Assembly: GCA_024226235.1 (NCBI GenBank)
Contig: JAAELW010000064.1
Coordinates: 1-62,629, forward strand
Direction of reading: 5' to 3'
Source: a bacterium
Lineage (GTDB): Bacteria > Myxococcota_A > UBA9160 > UBA6930
Length of the DNA: 62,629 nucleotides
Numbering within the stretch: the first letter of the stretch is position 1; every line of letters begins with the position of its first letter. The notes beneath the pieces are model-generated. The model was given only the letters and a program-made list of their open reading frames with translations. It searched no databases and was not told the DNA's origin. Shown one piece after another: positions 33,258 to 42,162 of this stretch. Made by a program: the position numbers and the translations under genes.

Positions 33258-34430
33258 CTACGGCGAAGGCGGGAGTGTCGTGACCAACTCGATGTGAGGG
33301 CTCTGGTGGATGATGCCCTTGTGGCACTCGCCGCAGTCGAGCCCCTCTCGCTGGCCTCGCGTGTGGAAGCGCCGCGCTTCCGGTGTCTGATCGGCTCGGG
33401 CCTCTGCATCCATTCGATGACAGCTCTCGCAGCGGGTCGTCTCGGGTGGGAGATGGGGGTTGTGGCAGCTCATGCAATCGGTCTCGGTGGAAGTCGGCTC
33501 GCCTGCGGCTTCGTCTTGGATCCAGGCATGGCAGCTCGCGGTGCACGTGGCGCCGCTGCCCGCTGGAGTACGTCGACCGTCCCGGCCGGGATGGATGCGA
33601 TGGCACGAGTCACAGCTGGCCTCGTCAGAGCCATGGGCGTGTACCTGCCAGTCGGCTCGCTTGCCCTCGCGGTGGCATTCGGCGCAGGAGTTGCCCGACG
33701 CGGCATGGGTATTCGCTGTGCGGCCACCGCGGTCGATCGGATAGCGGAGGTGATTCGCATCCATGGCATGACAGTCTTCGCAGAGCGTACCGGGCGCGGT
33801 CCCGCCGCTTGCGGCCGGATCGGAATGGGGCACGTCCCAGATGGCGTTCACGCGTCTCGGGTCATGGCATTGCAGGCAGGGAGCGGCATCGTCATACCCT
33901 TCGGTGGCAGGCGTTGTGGGATCGATCGCGTGGACGATCCCCTTGTGGCAGCCGATGCAGGAGATCGAGTGCTCGGCTGCGCGCTCGTGGTACGCGCTTG
34001 CCGTGACGCTCGGTGAGGGTGCGGCTGCTGCGTCATGGCAGCCCGTGCATTCACCAGAGCGGTTACTCTGCAGGTCCTCCCAGACCGTGCGGGCCATTGC
34101 CATTCGTCGGCTCTCGAACTTCTCTTTCGTTGCGATCGTGCCGATCACGTGGTGGTAGAGCTCCCTGGCCGCGCGCAGCTTGCGCAGGGTTCGCGGGACG
34201 AAGCGCTGCGGCAGATGACAGTCGGCGCAGCCGGCATGGCGCTCCTCGGTGCCCGGGAGCCAGAGGTTCTGCTCGAAGTGCCCGCCGATATTCGTGGCCA
34301 TCTCGTGGCACGAGAGGCAGAAGGCATCTCGGGTCGTCCATCCGAGCGGCGAATCGAGCAGGAATGCTCCGCCGAGTAGCAGCATCGATACGATCGCGAG
34401 ACCCGCCGCTCCTGCTCTGGGTGGTCTCAC
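33258..34430 (-). CDS. NapC/NirT-type multiheme cytochrome c with 12 heme sites
   Basis: 390 residues from GTG 34430. One N-terminal anchor helix (GLAIVSMLLLGGAFLL), then eleven CxxCH motifs (Cys at 38, 68, 128, 158, 185, 217, 249, 273, 319, 334, 366) plus one longer CTASCH (C296, CxxxCH). The first four sit in a NapC/NirT-like quinol-dehydrogenase module; the remaining eight form an extension. Such proteins take electrons from membrane quinol to periplasmic enzymes. It is divergent from a molybdenum enzyme, an obvious partner, which may either receive electrons from it or feed electrons to it. TorC-type proteins have five hemes, so this one is much longer. Confidence 0.88.
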   Translation of the reverse strand: MRPPRAGAAGLAIVSMLLLGGAFLLDSPLGWTTRDAFCLSCHEMATNIGGHFEQNLWLPGTEERHAGCADCHLPQRFVPRTLRKLRAARELYHHVIGTIATKEKFESRRMAMARTVWEDLQSNRSGECTGCHDAAAAPSPSVTASAYHERAAEHSISCIGCHKGIVHAIDPTTPATEGYDDAAPCLQCHDPRRVNAIWDVPHSDPAASGGTAPGTLCEDCHAMDANHLRYPIDRGGRTANTHAASGNSCAECHREGKRADWQVHAHGSDEASCDSCHRIHPGRDGRRTPAGSGATCTASCHAWIQDEAAGEPTSTETDCMSCHNPHLPPETTRCESCHRMDAEARADQTPEARRFHTRGQREGLDCGECHKGIIHQSPHIELVTTLPPSP

Positions 34431-34449
34431 TTTCGGCTCCGCTCCTCTG

Positions 34450-34483
34450 TCAGATGCTTGCTATCTCGGTGTTCGGCATCTGA
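34450..34483. promoter_or_regulatory. Inverted repeat in the divergent cytochrome / molybdoenzyme promoter region
   Basis: TCAGATGC (34450-34457) and GCATCTGA (34476-34483) are perfect 8-bp arms with an 18-bp spacer. A third, imperfect copy of the arm (GCATCAGA) follows within 10 bp. Its place, 20 bp from the cytochrome start and 120 bp from the molybdoenzyme start, suits an operator controlling both. It does not match an FNR/Anr site. Confidence 0.55.
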
Positions 34484-34603
34484 ATGACTGCATCAGACAT
34501 CGCGTTCAGAGTGCGCGATATGCTATCGCCTGTCTGGGGCCCGATTCCGGATGCACGGACTTCGGTCAGATCTCCCATCGGGTTCCCTGGGGAGCGATTC
34601 GCC

Positions 34604-37474
34604 ATGAGCGTTACACGCAGGGAGTTCCTCCGCTACTCCGGTCTCGCCGGCGTGTCCCTTTCCTTGGGGCATCTGAGTGTGACGGATGTGTCCCGGGCTT
34701 CGGCCCAGGGCGGGTCAGGGTTGGCGCCGCCCCCGGTCGCCGAGTTCACGAGTTGGAAGGATCTCTATCGGGAGCGCCTCACCTGGGATCGTGTCGTCAA
34801 GGGCACGCACCAGGTCAACTGCTGGTACCAACGCGGCTGCACGTTCAACGTTTTTGTCAAAGACGGAATGGTCATGCGTGAGGAACAGGCATCGACCTAT
34901 CCGCAGACGAATTCCTCGGTGCCCGATTTCAATCCGCGTGGCTGTCAGAAGGGCTGCTCGTACAGCGACCGGATGTACGATGGGAGCCGGCTCCGGCATC
35001 CGCTCAAGCGCGTCGGCGAGCGGGGCGAGGGCAAGTGGAAGAGGGTGAGCTGGGAAGAGGCGATGGACGACATCGCCGACCACGTGATCGATACGCTCCG
35101 CAAGGATGGGCCACGCTCTGTCTACTGGGACATGGGTGGCGGCATGACGAACGGCGCCGCGATGGTGGGTCTGGTCCGGACGATCCGGCTGCTCGACATG
35201 ACGGTGCTCGACATCGATTCGGAGGTGGGTGACCACCATCCGGGTGCCGCTGTGACCTGCGGGAAGATCACGTTCTCCAGCTCCGCGGATGACCTCTTCT
35301 ACTCCGACCTGATCTTGATCTGGGGCGGCAACCCCGCCTATACGCAGATCCCCAACGCTCACTTCATCAACGAGGCGCGCTACAAGGGTGCGCAGGTCGT
35401 GGCGATCACACCCGATCTGAACGCTTCGGGCATTCACGCGGATCTCTGGGCCCCGGTCAACGTCGGAAGCGACGCCGCGCTCGGTCTCGCGATGTGTCAC
35501 GTCATCGTGAACGAGGGCCTTCACGACACCGACTTCGTCCGTGAGCAGACAGACCTTCCGTTCCTGGTAGATCCGGAGACCCAGCGCTTCCTGCGTGGCA
35601 GCGATTTCGAGGCGGGAGGAGCCGACGACGCGTTCTACTTCTTCGACCTCGAGTCCCAGGAGATCCGGGAGGTCTCACGGACGACCCTGGAGCTAGGCGA
35701 CCACCGCCCGGCGCTCGAGGGGCGCTACGAAGTCGAGACCCTGGGGGGTCGCCGGACCGTCACGCCGGTCTTCGAGCTGCTGCGCGCGCACCTGGCGAAC
35801 TACGCACCCGAGGCGGCCGCCGAGATCACGGGAACGCCGGTGAAGCTGATCCGCTCGCTGGCCCGCAAGATCGCGAAGGCCCGCTCGGCAACGATTCTCA
35901 CGCAGTCGAACTTCTCGAAGTTCTATCACGGCCTCGAAATGGAGCGAGTGCAGTTCCTCGTGATGGCTCTCTGCGGTCAGTTCGGAAAGAAGGGCAGTGG
36001 CGTCAACGGCTTTCCGATGATCGCCATCGATGGGAACTTTCCGGTGGGCGTCGCGCCTCCTCCGATGCCGGATCTCGGCCCGTTCATCGTGAAACTCTGG
36101 AAGGGCATGGGCCCCAAGGAGGACGAGACCGAAGAGATGTTCTACCTGCGCAGCATGCGGGAGCTGCATGAGAGCGGGAACTTCATCTCCTCGGCGCTGC
36201 TATTCCACGTTCACGGCGGGCTCGCTCCGCTGACCGGAGCTTCCCGCCGCTGGGATCCCGAGTTGCCGCGCGATACCGAGGAATACCTTGCGGAGGCGTT
36301 CGACAAGGGCTGGCAGCTGCGCCCGCCCGTGCCCAAGATCTTCTTCTCGTCGGGGGGGAACATCCTGCGCCGGGTCCGCGGATACGATCGTCTACACGAG
36401 GGTTTCCTGCCGAAACTCGATCTGATGGTCACCGTCGACTGGCACATGAGTCAGACGGCGCTCCATAGCGACTACGTGCTGCCGGCTGCCGGCTGGTACG
36501 AGCGAGACGACATCGTCTGGGCGACCCCTCTAGCACCCTTTACGCAGGCCACGACGAAGGCGGTAGAGCCCTATGCCGGATCGAAGACCGATTGGGAGAT
36601 TCACTACCGACTGATGGAGTCCATCCAGAAGCGGGCCGTCGCGCGCAAGCAAGTCGACTTCTTCGACCATGCTGGCGACATCCGCTCATTGGAGAACGTC
36701 TTTGACGACTTCAGCTATCGAGGGTTCGTCAGTGCGGACGACCCCGAGCCCCTGCTCAAGGCCTCGCTCTACATTACGAGCAACCTGGGGGGAGTGACCT
36801 GGGAAGAGCTCAAGGAGAAGGGCTACGCGCGGCACACGGGGTTGGGCAGAAGCCCCATGAACATCACGAATGCTACCGACATAGAAGAGCACGAGACGAT
36901 CACGGCCAACACCTGGCATACTGACAAGAAGATCGTCTGGCCGACGCTGACTCGGCGGATGCAGTTCTTCATCGATCAGGAGTTCTATCTCGAGCTCGGC
37001 GAGCAGCTCCCGATCCACAAAGACAATCCGGCGATCGGCGGGGATTACCCGCTGCAGATGACCGGCGGGCATACGCGCTGGTCGATCCACGGTAGCTGGC
37101 GTGACCACAAGCTGATGCTCGATCTGCAGCGGGGCGAGCCGGTGATGTACATGGCCCGGGGTGACGCCGCGGCCCGCGGGGTCGAGGACGGCGAGCGCGT
37201 CCGGGTGGGCAACGATCTCGGCGACTTCGAAGTCATTGTCAAGATTTCGGCGGCGGTCCATCCCGGACAGGTCATCGTCTACCACGCCTGGGAGCCGTAT
37301 CAGTTCCCAGGCAAGAAATCCCATCAAGTGACGACGGGCACCCCGTTCAATCCGATTCAGATGGCGGGTGGTTACTATCACCTGCAGCAGTTCATGACGG
37401 TCGGGCAGCCGGGCATGAACGATCGTGGTACGCGGGTCGAAGTGACCAAGCTCGGGGCACCCCGTGCGGGATAG
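34604..37474 (+). CDS. Type II DMSO-reductase-family molybdoenzyme, catalytic alpha subunit
   Basis: 956 residues with a twin-arginine signal (TRREFLRYSGLAG), so folded and exported with cofactor. An FS0-type [4Fe-4S] site is likely from H69, C73, C79 and C114 or C118. D210 in SEVGDHHPG sits where the Mo ligand Asp of type II enzymes (NarG, EbdA, DdhA) is found. Bis-MGD blocks such as LIWGGNPAYTQIPN and the C-terminal TGGHTRWSIHGSW are present. The subunit set matches ethylbenzene dehydrogenase, dimethylsulfide dehydrogenase and steroid C25 dehydrogenase. GGGGAG precedes ATG 34604. The substrate is unknown: it could hydroxylate a hydrocarbon side chain or act as a reductase. Confidence 0.88.
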   Translation: MSVTRREFLRYSGLAGVSLSLGHLSVTDVSRASAQGGSGLAPPPVAEFTSWKDLYRERLTWDRVVKGTHQVNCWYQRGCTFNVFVKDGMVMREEQASTYPQTNSSVPDFNPRGCQKGCSYSDRMYDGSRLRHPLKRVGERGEGKWKRVSWEEAMDDIADHVIDTLRKDGPRSVYWDMGGGMTNGAAMVGLVRTIRLLDMTVLDIDSEVGDHHPGAAVTCGKITFSSSADDLFYSDLILIWGGNPAYTQIPNAHFINEARYKGAQVVAITPDLNASGIHADLWAPVNVGSDAALGLAMCHVIVNEGLHDTDFVREQTDLPFLVDPETQRFLRGSDFEAGGADDAFYFFDLESQEIREVSRTTLELGDHRPALEGRYEVETLGGRRTVTPVFELLRAHLANYAPEAAAEITGTPVKLIRSLARKIAKARSATILTQSNFSKFYHGLEMERVQFLVMALCGQFGKKGSGVNGFPMIAIDGNFPVGVAPPPMPDLGPFIVKLWKGMGPKEDETEEMFYLRSMRELHESGNFISSALLFHVHGGLAPLTGASRRWDPELPRDTEEYLAEAFDKGWQLRPPVPKIFFSSGGNILRRVRGYDRLHEGFLPKLDLMVTVDWHMSQTALHSDYVLPAAGWYERDDIVWATPLAPFTQATTKAVEPYAGSKTDWEIHYRLMESIQKRAVARKQVDFFDHAGDIRSLENVFDDFSYRGFVSADDPEPLLKASLYITSNLGGVTWEELKEKGYARHTGLGRSPMNITNATDIEEHETITANTWHTDKKIVWPTLTRRMQFFIDQEFYLELGEQLPIHKDNPAIGGDYPLQMTGGHTRWSIHGSWRDHKLMLDLQRGEPVMYMARGDAAARGVEDGERVRVGNDLGDFEVIVKISAAVHPGQVIVYHAWEPYQFPGKKSHQVTTGTPFNPIQMAGGYYHLQQFMTVGQPGMNDRGTRVEVTKLGAPRAG

Positions 37475-38111
37475 TCGCGGGGGGCTCGCTGAGGCACGCA
37501 GTGGTGCCTATCGACTCTTTGCGGAGGCGATGATCTACCCCGATGCTGGCTTCAAGGAATGGGTGCAGGACGGGGAGCTGGTCGAGTCGCTGCTCGGCGC
37601 GCTGTCGGACATCTCGCCCGCGCTCTGTGAGGGGTCGGGATCCTGGGATGCACTCCGTGATGCTGGAGTGGAAGACGAGCTCGAGATCGAGTACACGCGC
37701 CTGTTCGAGGCCGGTCCCAAGGGCCCACTCTGTCCGCTCTACGGCGGGCTCTACGGTGGAATTCGAATGAAGGTGATGGAGGAGGCGGCGCGTTTCTACA
37801 ACCACTTCGGGCTCACTCTGTCTGGCACGCCTCAGGAGCTCTCCGATCATCTGACGACCGAACTCGAGTTCATGCACTACCTGGCCTATCGGGAGGCAGA
37901 AGCGCAGCGCGAGGGAGTCGACGCCGGGCCCTATCGAAGGGGCCAGCGCGACTTCATCGAGCGCCACCCCGGTTCCTGGATACCGACGCTGTGCATACGG
38001 CTCGACGAAGTGGAGGCCGCACCGTTTTACGCAGCCACTCTGCACGGTCTTCGGGCGTTGCTCGAGTGGGATAGCGAGCGTCTGCAACGAGAGGAGCCAC
38101 GGAGCAGCTAG
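37464..38111 (+). CDS. TorD/NarJ-type chaperone of the molybdoenzyme
   Basis: 215 residues, all-helical, with EYTRLFEAGPKGPLCPLYGG (the E-Y-x-R-L-F motif with P-x-x-P-Y of the TorD/DmsD/NarJ family), and LELSDHLTTELEFMHYLA-like helices. It holds the alpha subunit for cofactor insertion and Tat export. GTG 37464 overlaps the alpha gene by 11 bp, so expression is coupled. In known Ebd/Ddh operons the chaperone gene usually comes last or third, so the order here differs. Confidence 0.87.
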   Translation: MRDSRGGLAEARSGAYRLFAEAMIYPDAGFKEWVQDGELVESLLGALSDISPALCEGSGSWDALRDAGVEDELEIEYTRLFEAGPKGPLCPLYGGLYGGIRMKVMEEAARFYNHFGLTLSGTPQELSDHLTTELEFMHYLAYREAEAQREGVDAGPYRRGQRDFIERHPGSWIPTLCIRLDEVEAAPFYAATLHGLRALLEWDSERLQREEPRSS

Positions 38112-38158
38112 CGCCGCCGCGCGTGCGGTGAGATGCGAGCCCGCCCTGGAGAGATCAC

Positions 38159-38839
38159 ATGTTGGCCAGCTACCTTCCGGACACGGACCTTGAAGTCTTG
38201 CTCGATCCCGACGCATCTGCGTGGCGAGCGGGCGCCTCCGAGACGCTGCCTCTGACAGGCACGCCGCTCGGCATGCAACCCACCGCTGCGATTCGCGCAT
38301 CGTGGATCGATCGACGGATCGGCGCCGTGGACGAGGTTCGGGTCGCCGCTCTCCACAATGGTCAGGGTCTGGCCTTCCGACTCGAGTGGGAAGACGCGAG
38401 TGAGAATAACGATCTGGATGACAACACGAGCTTTCCCGATGCCGCAGCCATCGCGCTACCCGCAAACGAGGACAGCCCCATCATCGTCATGGGGAAGCCC
38501 GGTGCGGCCGTGAACGCCTGGCATTGGCGAGCCGACGCGCCCAGCCAGGCACGAGAGATCAGCGCTGAAGGGTTGGGGACGACCGCTCCGGTCCCCGGCT
38601 CGGGGATCCGCGCCCACGGTGTATGGAAGGACGGGCGCTGGAGGGTCGTGATCGGCCGCGAGCTCGAGAGCGCAGGTGGGCCCATGGCTGCGCAGCTTAG
38701 GCCTGGCACCCAGACGGGCTTCGGCGTTGCGATCTGGGAGGGCAGCAACCAAGAGAGGGCCGGAATCAAGGCCTTTTCTGGTGACTGGCAGATCCTCTCG
38801 ATCGAAGCGACGGGCGGGGCAGGGGGAGGCCGGAAGTGA
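38159..38839 (+). CDS. Heme-b-binding gamma subunit (EbdC/DdhC type)
   Basis: 226 residues, beta-rich, with PIIVMGKPGAAVNAWHWRAD and QERAGIKAFSGDW. M111 and K204 fall in the segments that carry the heme-b ligands Met and Lys of ethylbenzene dehydrogenase gamma subunit. It passes electrons from the beta subunit to a periplasmic acceptor. No signal peptide is seen, so export by hitchhiking on the alpha Tat signal is expected, as in the known family. GGAG precedes ATG 38159. Confidence 0.82.
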   Translation: MLASYLPDTDLEVLLDPDASAWRAGASETLPLTGTPLGMQPTAAIRASWIDRRIGAVDEVRVAALHNGQGLAFRLEWEDASENNDLDDNTSFPDAAAIALPANEDSPIIVMGKPGAAVNAWHWRADAPSQAREISAEGLGTTAPVPGSGIRAHGVWKDGRWRVVIGRELESAGGPMAAQLRPGTQTGFGVAIWEGSNQERAGIKAFSGDWQILSIEATGGAGGGRK

Positions 38840-39858
38840 CGGCGACCGAGAGACAGCTCGCGATGGTGATGGACCTGAACAAGTGCATCGGCTGCCAGAC
38901 CTGCACGATCGCCTGCAAGCGGCTCTGGACCCAGGATGAGGGCATGGAGTCCATGTGGTGGAACACGGTCAACACCCAGCCTGGTCGGGGTACGCCCAGA
39001 GACTGGGAAGAGCTCGGGGGTGGCTTCCGCGACGGCGCCGCGAATCCCGGCCGCATTCCCACGCGGAAGGAATTCGGGCAGGCGGGTGACTACAACCATC
39101 AAGAGGTGCTCTTCGAGGGCAAAGGGAACGGGGCGCACCTGCAGGTCAAGGGCGACCGCCCGGATTGGGGTCCGAACTGGGACGAGGATCAGGGAGATGG
39201 TGAGTTCCCGAACTCCTACTACTTCTACCTGCCGCGGATCTGCAACCACTGCACGCATCCAGCATGCCTGGAAGCCTGCCCGCGCAAGGCGATCGAGAAG
39301 AGCAGCGCGAATGGCATCGTCACGGTGAACGAGGACCGCTGCCGAGGCTACCGCTTCTGCATGGAGGCGTGCCCGTACAAGAAGATCTATTTCAACGAGG
39401 CCCGGCGGGTCGCGCAGAAGTGCATCTTCTGTTTCCCGCGCATCGAGCAGGGCATTGCCAACGCGTGTGCGAGGCAGTGTCCGGGCCGTGTTCGTTTCGT
39501 TGGATACCGGGACGACCAGGATGCGCCGATCTACAAGCTCGTCGACAAGTGGAAGGTTGCCCTGCCACTGCATCCGGAGTACGGCACACAGCCGAACGTC
39601 TTCTATGTGCCGCCGATCGGCCCCATGCGTTTCGACGAGAACTGGGATCTGGACCCGACGAAGCCGCGCATCCCCAACGAGTATCTGGAGTCTCTGTTCG
39701 GGCCCGAAGTCCACGGGGCCCTCGCGGTTCTCCGAGCTGAGATGGAGAAGACCCGGAGCGGCGGGGAGTCCGAGCTGATCGACCTGCTGATCGCCTACAA
39801 GTGGAGTGAGATGTTCGGAGGATTCGATCGGGATCCCGCCACTTTCGGTCAGAAGTGA
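38836..39858 (+). CDS. Iron-sulfur beta subunit of type II molybdoenzyme
   Basis: 340 residues with four ferredoxin-like Cys clusters: CIGCQTCTIAC, CNHCTHPACLEAC, CRGYRFCMEAC and CIFCFPRIEQG...CARQC. In the third cluster the second Cys is replaced by Tyr (C-R-G-Y-R-F-C), the known mark of a [3Fe-4S] centre in this family; the others should be [4Fe-4S]. It wires alpha to gamma. GTG 38836 overlaps the gamma stop (GTGA), so gamma and beta are co-translated. Confidence 0.92.
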   Translation: MTATERQLAMVMDLNKCIGCQTCTIACKRLWTQDEGMESMWWNTVNTQPGRGTPRDWEELGGGFRDGAANPGRIPTRKEFGQAGDYNHQEVLFEGKGNGAHLQVKGDRPDWGPNWDEDQGDGEFPNSYYFYLPRICNHCTHPACLEACPRKAIEKSSANGIVTVNEDRCRGYRFCMEACPYKKIYFNEARRVAQKCIFCFPRIEQGIANACARQCPGRVRFVGYRDDQDAPIYKLVDKWKVALPLHPEYGTQPNVFYVPPIGPMRFDENWDLDPTKPRIPNEYLESLFGPEVHGALAVLRAEMEKTRSGGESELIDLLIAYKWSEMFGGFDRDPATFGQK

Positions 39859-39969
39859 ACGGAACGCATCCAGGCCGCACCGCGCCTTGGGCTAGCGGCC
39901 TCCGGCACTCGAGGCGGTGCGGTGGATCGGCCGACTACCGTGTCACGTACCCGCTGTTTCCGCGAATAG

Positions 39970-40317
39970 ACACCCCACGAGGGATGGTTCCTCTACCTCG
40001 ACGACTTCGCGGTTCTGCACGAGTTCACGAGCTTCACGAAGACGAACGACGGCGTCAGCCAGGACTCGCTGAGTTCCACTTTCACCTTCCTCGGCGAAGA
40101 CATCACGCTCGATCTGACCTACGGCATCACTGCGGTCGGGCCCGACGGATTGCCAGATCTCACGGGGAGCGGGTTGTGTACCGGAGTCAGTGAGGCGATC
40201 GACGCGGAGGGTGCTGACAGGATGAACATCCATTACCTGGAGAAACCTGTCAGGGCCAGAAGCCTGATCCAGGCGGTCATGGAATTGCTGGAGCCACAAG
40301 AACAGACAAGCGGATAG
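39970..40317 (+). pseudogene. Startless remnant: secreted-protein fragment joined to a receiver-domain tail
   Basis: A frame of 115 codons follows a stop (TAG 39967-39969) with no usable start. The first part (WFLYLDDFAVLHEFTSFTK, LGEDITLDLTYGITAVGP) looks like a piece of a PEP-CTERM or other secreted beta protein. The last part (YLEKPVRARSLIQAVMELLE) resembles the C-terminal end of a response-regulator receiver domain (KP followed by the last helix). Two unrelated pieces in one frame suggest a deletion scar. ATG 40222 could start a 31-residue peptide, which I do not credit. Confidence 0.45.
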
Positions 40318-40353
40318 ATGAGCCAGGGATTCAGCCGTTCGTGAGGCGAATCT

Positions 40354-41274
40354 CTAGAACGTCAGCTTCCGCTCTTGATCGGCCAGCACCTCTCGAATCA
40401 CAGCCGTTGCATGCTTCGCACGTACTGGAATCGTGTCCTTGTAGTAGGGAAGCGCAACGATTGATGTGGACAGTGCCAGGCCCCGACCTCGCGCCCAGGT
40501 CGCGTCGTCGAACCCGAGCGCTTCGCGGTAGGCCTCACGGCTCGCTCCACGAAACAGGTTCCAGGCGGGGAGCAACTCTGTGGCCGGATCACCCACGCCC
40601 ATGCCGCCCCAATCGATCACCGCACTGAGCCTACCGTCAGTGAGCAGCATGTTGTCAGGGGCCAGGTCGCCGTGCAGCCATGTTGGTGGTCCGTCCCACG
40701 CCGGAGCCCCGAGATCGTGCTCCCAGGCTCGCATCACGGCCTCCGTTGCGACGAGGCCCTCCGACTCCCCGATGCTCCCGCGAGTCATCTCGTCCCGCGC
40801 TGCGAGCGGGACACCACGCCAGAAGTTGTGAACCCCTGGTTCTGGTCCATCCGTTGCGTCGGTTGCAGTCAGGGCGCGCACGAAAGCGGCAAGTTGCCTG
40901 GCTGCCTCGATAGGATCCGCAAAGCACTCCAGCCTCGCTTCCTCGCCGTCCAACCATCGGACAATCGACCACACCGCAGGGTACTCCTTGTCGGGCGCAC
41001 CAAGGGCCAGGGGTTCCGGAATCGAGATCGGGAGATGTGGAGCAAGCCTTGGCAGCCAGCGATCGAGCTTTTCGAACTGGTCGTTCATCCCCGGTCGATA
41101 CGGCAATCGGACTGCCATCTCGTCGCCGAGGCGGTATATCCCATTCTCGGTGCCAGAACTTGGCACAGCCGCCACGGGTAGGTCGGCCCAGTGCGGAAAC
41201 TGGCTCGCGATCAGACGCCTGACCAGAAGTTCATCGGTGTCGATCTGATCGGCGTGGATCCTGTTCGTGCTCAT
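40354..41274 (-). CDS. Aminoglycoside phosphotransferase-family kinase
   Basis: 306 residues with kinase-like motifs: nucleotide-binding SSGTENGIYRLGDEMAVRLP, catalytic loop WLHGDLAPDNMLLTDG, and the metal-binding DWGGMGVGDPATEL. It is in the APH/choline-kinase superfamily; relatives of this length are often annotated as resistance enzymes, but the native acceptor is undetermined. Its ATG overlaps the stop of the M23 peptidase gene downstream (ATGA), an unusual pairing. Confidence 0.88.
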   Translation of the reverse strand: MSTNRIHADQIDTDELLVRRLIASQFPHWADLPVAAVPSSGTENGIYRLGDEMAVRLPYRPGMNDQFEKLDRWLPRLAPHLPISIPEPLALGAPDKEYPAVWSIVRWLDGEEARLECFADPIEAARQLAAFVRALTATDATDGPEPGVHNFWRGVPLAARDEMTRGSIGESEGLVATEAVMRAWEHDLGAPAWDGPPTWLHGDLAPDNMLLTDGRLSAVIDWGGMGVGDPATELLPAWNLFRGASREAYREALGFDDATWARGRGLALSTSIVALPYYKDTIPVRAKHATAVIREVLADQERKLTF

Positions 41275-42074
41275 TGCACTGGGAAGGCTTCTCGAGCAGC
41301 GCCGCCAGTTTCAGGCCCTCGTGTCCACCGCCTCCCACCGTCCAGCGGATAGGGCTTCAGCTGCAAGCTCTTGGACAGTGCTACTCGCAAAGCGAGAGAC
41401 AAAGGGGATTGGATCTGCTGGCCCATGGACTCGATCGAATTCGAGACGAATAGACCGCGAATCAGTGGCCACGTGACTGCTTCCAGGTGCTTTCCCGTGA
41501 GCTCCACATCGATCGGACCAAATGTCGGATTCTGGCCGGTCCCCTCGTCCAGTGTGGGCGTGTCCTGAACATGGAAATGAATGTGGGGATAGTCCGAGTA
41601 GCCCGAATTCCCACAGAGGCCCAGTGTTTGAGCCTGTTGAACGTTGTCGCCAGGCGCAACGGTGACGGTGCCCTGTTGCATATGAGCGAGAAACACGAAT
41701 TGATCGTCGTCTATCTGGATGACGACATAATTGCCCGCGTGGTTTTTCGGGTCTTTGGTGCCAAGCGGGTTGTCGGGCAAGTCGGAAACGACCGCCACGA
41801 CGGTTCCGTTCCCTGGCGCAAGAACGTCTTCACCCCATGAGTAGTAGTCCGAGACACGGCTGGGTGTTCCTCTCGCCAGCTCTCGGCCGCTAGCGCCACC
41901 CGCCTTGACAAAGTCGATACCGTAGAATTGGGCTGGTGAACTCATGTGGTGGTTTACGTTCAAGGAGTCTCCTGCTTGCGCGACGAACCACCGGCCACTG
42001 AAGGGAAGACTCAAACCCTCTGCGGCTGCTTGGGTGGCACCGAGGAGTACGATAGCTGTGAGCAATCGCATCAT
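41271..42074 (-). CDS. M23/LytM-type peptidase, secreted
   Basis: 267 residues with a signal peptide (MMRLLTAIVLLGATQAAAEG). The LytM metal site shows HHMSSPAQFYGIDF (H and D) and the C-terminal PHIHFHV. VLAPGNGTVVAVVSD and GNYVVIQIDDDQFVFLAHMQ are typical of the barrel. It probably cleaves peptidoglycan cross-bridges, or is a degenerate peptidase acting on an unknown protein. The start codon of the kinase gene overlaps its stop, so they share a transcript. Confidence 0.88.
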   Translation of the reverse strand: MMRLLTAIVLLGATQAAAEGLSLPFSGRWFVAQAGDSLNVNHHMSSPAQFYGIDFVKAGGASGRELARGTPSRVSDYYSWGEDVLAPGNGTVVAVVSDLPDNPLGTKDPKNHAGNYVVIQIDDDQFVFLAHMQQGTVTVAPGDNVQQAQTLGLCGNSGYSDYPHIHFHVQDTPTLDEGTGQNPTFGPIDVELTGKHLEAVTWPLIRGLFVSNSIESMGQQIQSPLSLALRVALSKSLQLKPYPLDGGRRWTRGPETGGAAREAFPVQ

Positions 42075-42162
42075 CTTGGTTTAACGCTCCCTAACGAGGG
42101 GGTAACTTGACAAGTTTCCACGGAGCGGAGCGCTGCCAAAGCTCGATTCGTGCGCCAGCGCC

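Noticed and set aside
34431-34603. FNR/Anr box in the divergent respiratory promoter
   Set aside because: No TTGAT-n4-ATCAA-like sequence; the inverted repeat present is unrelated.
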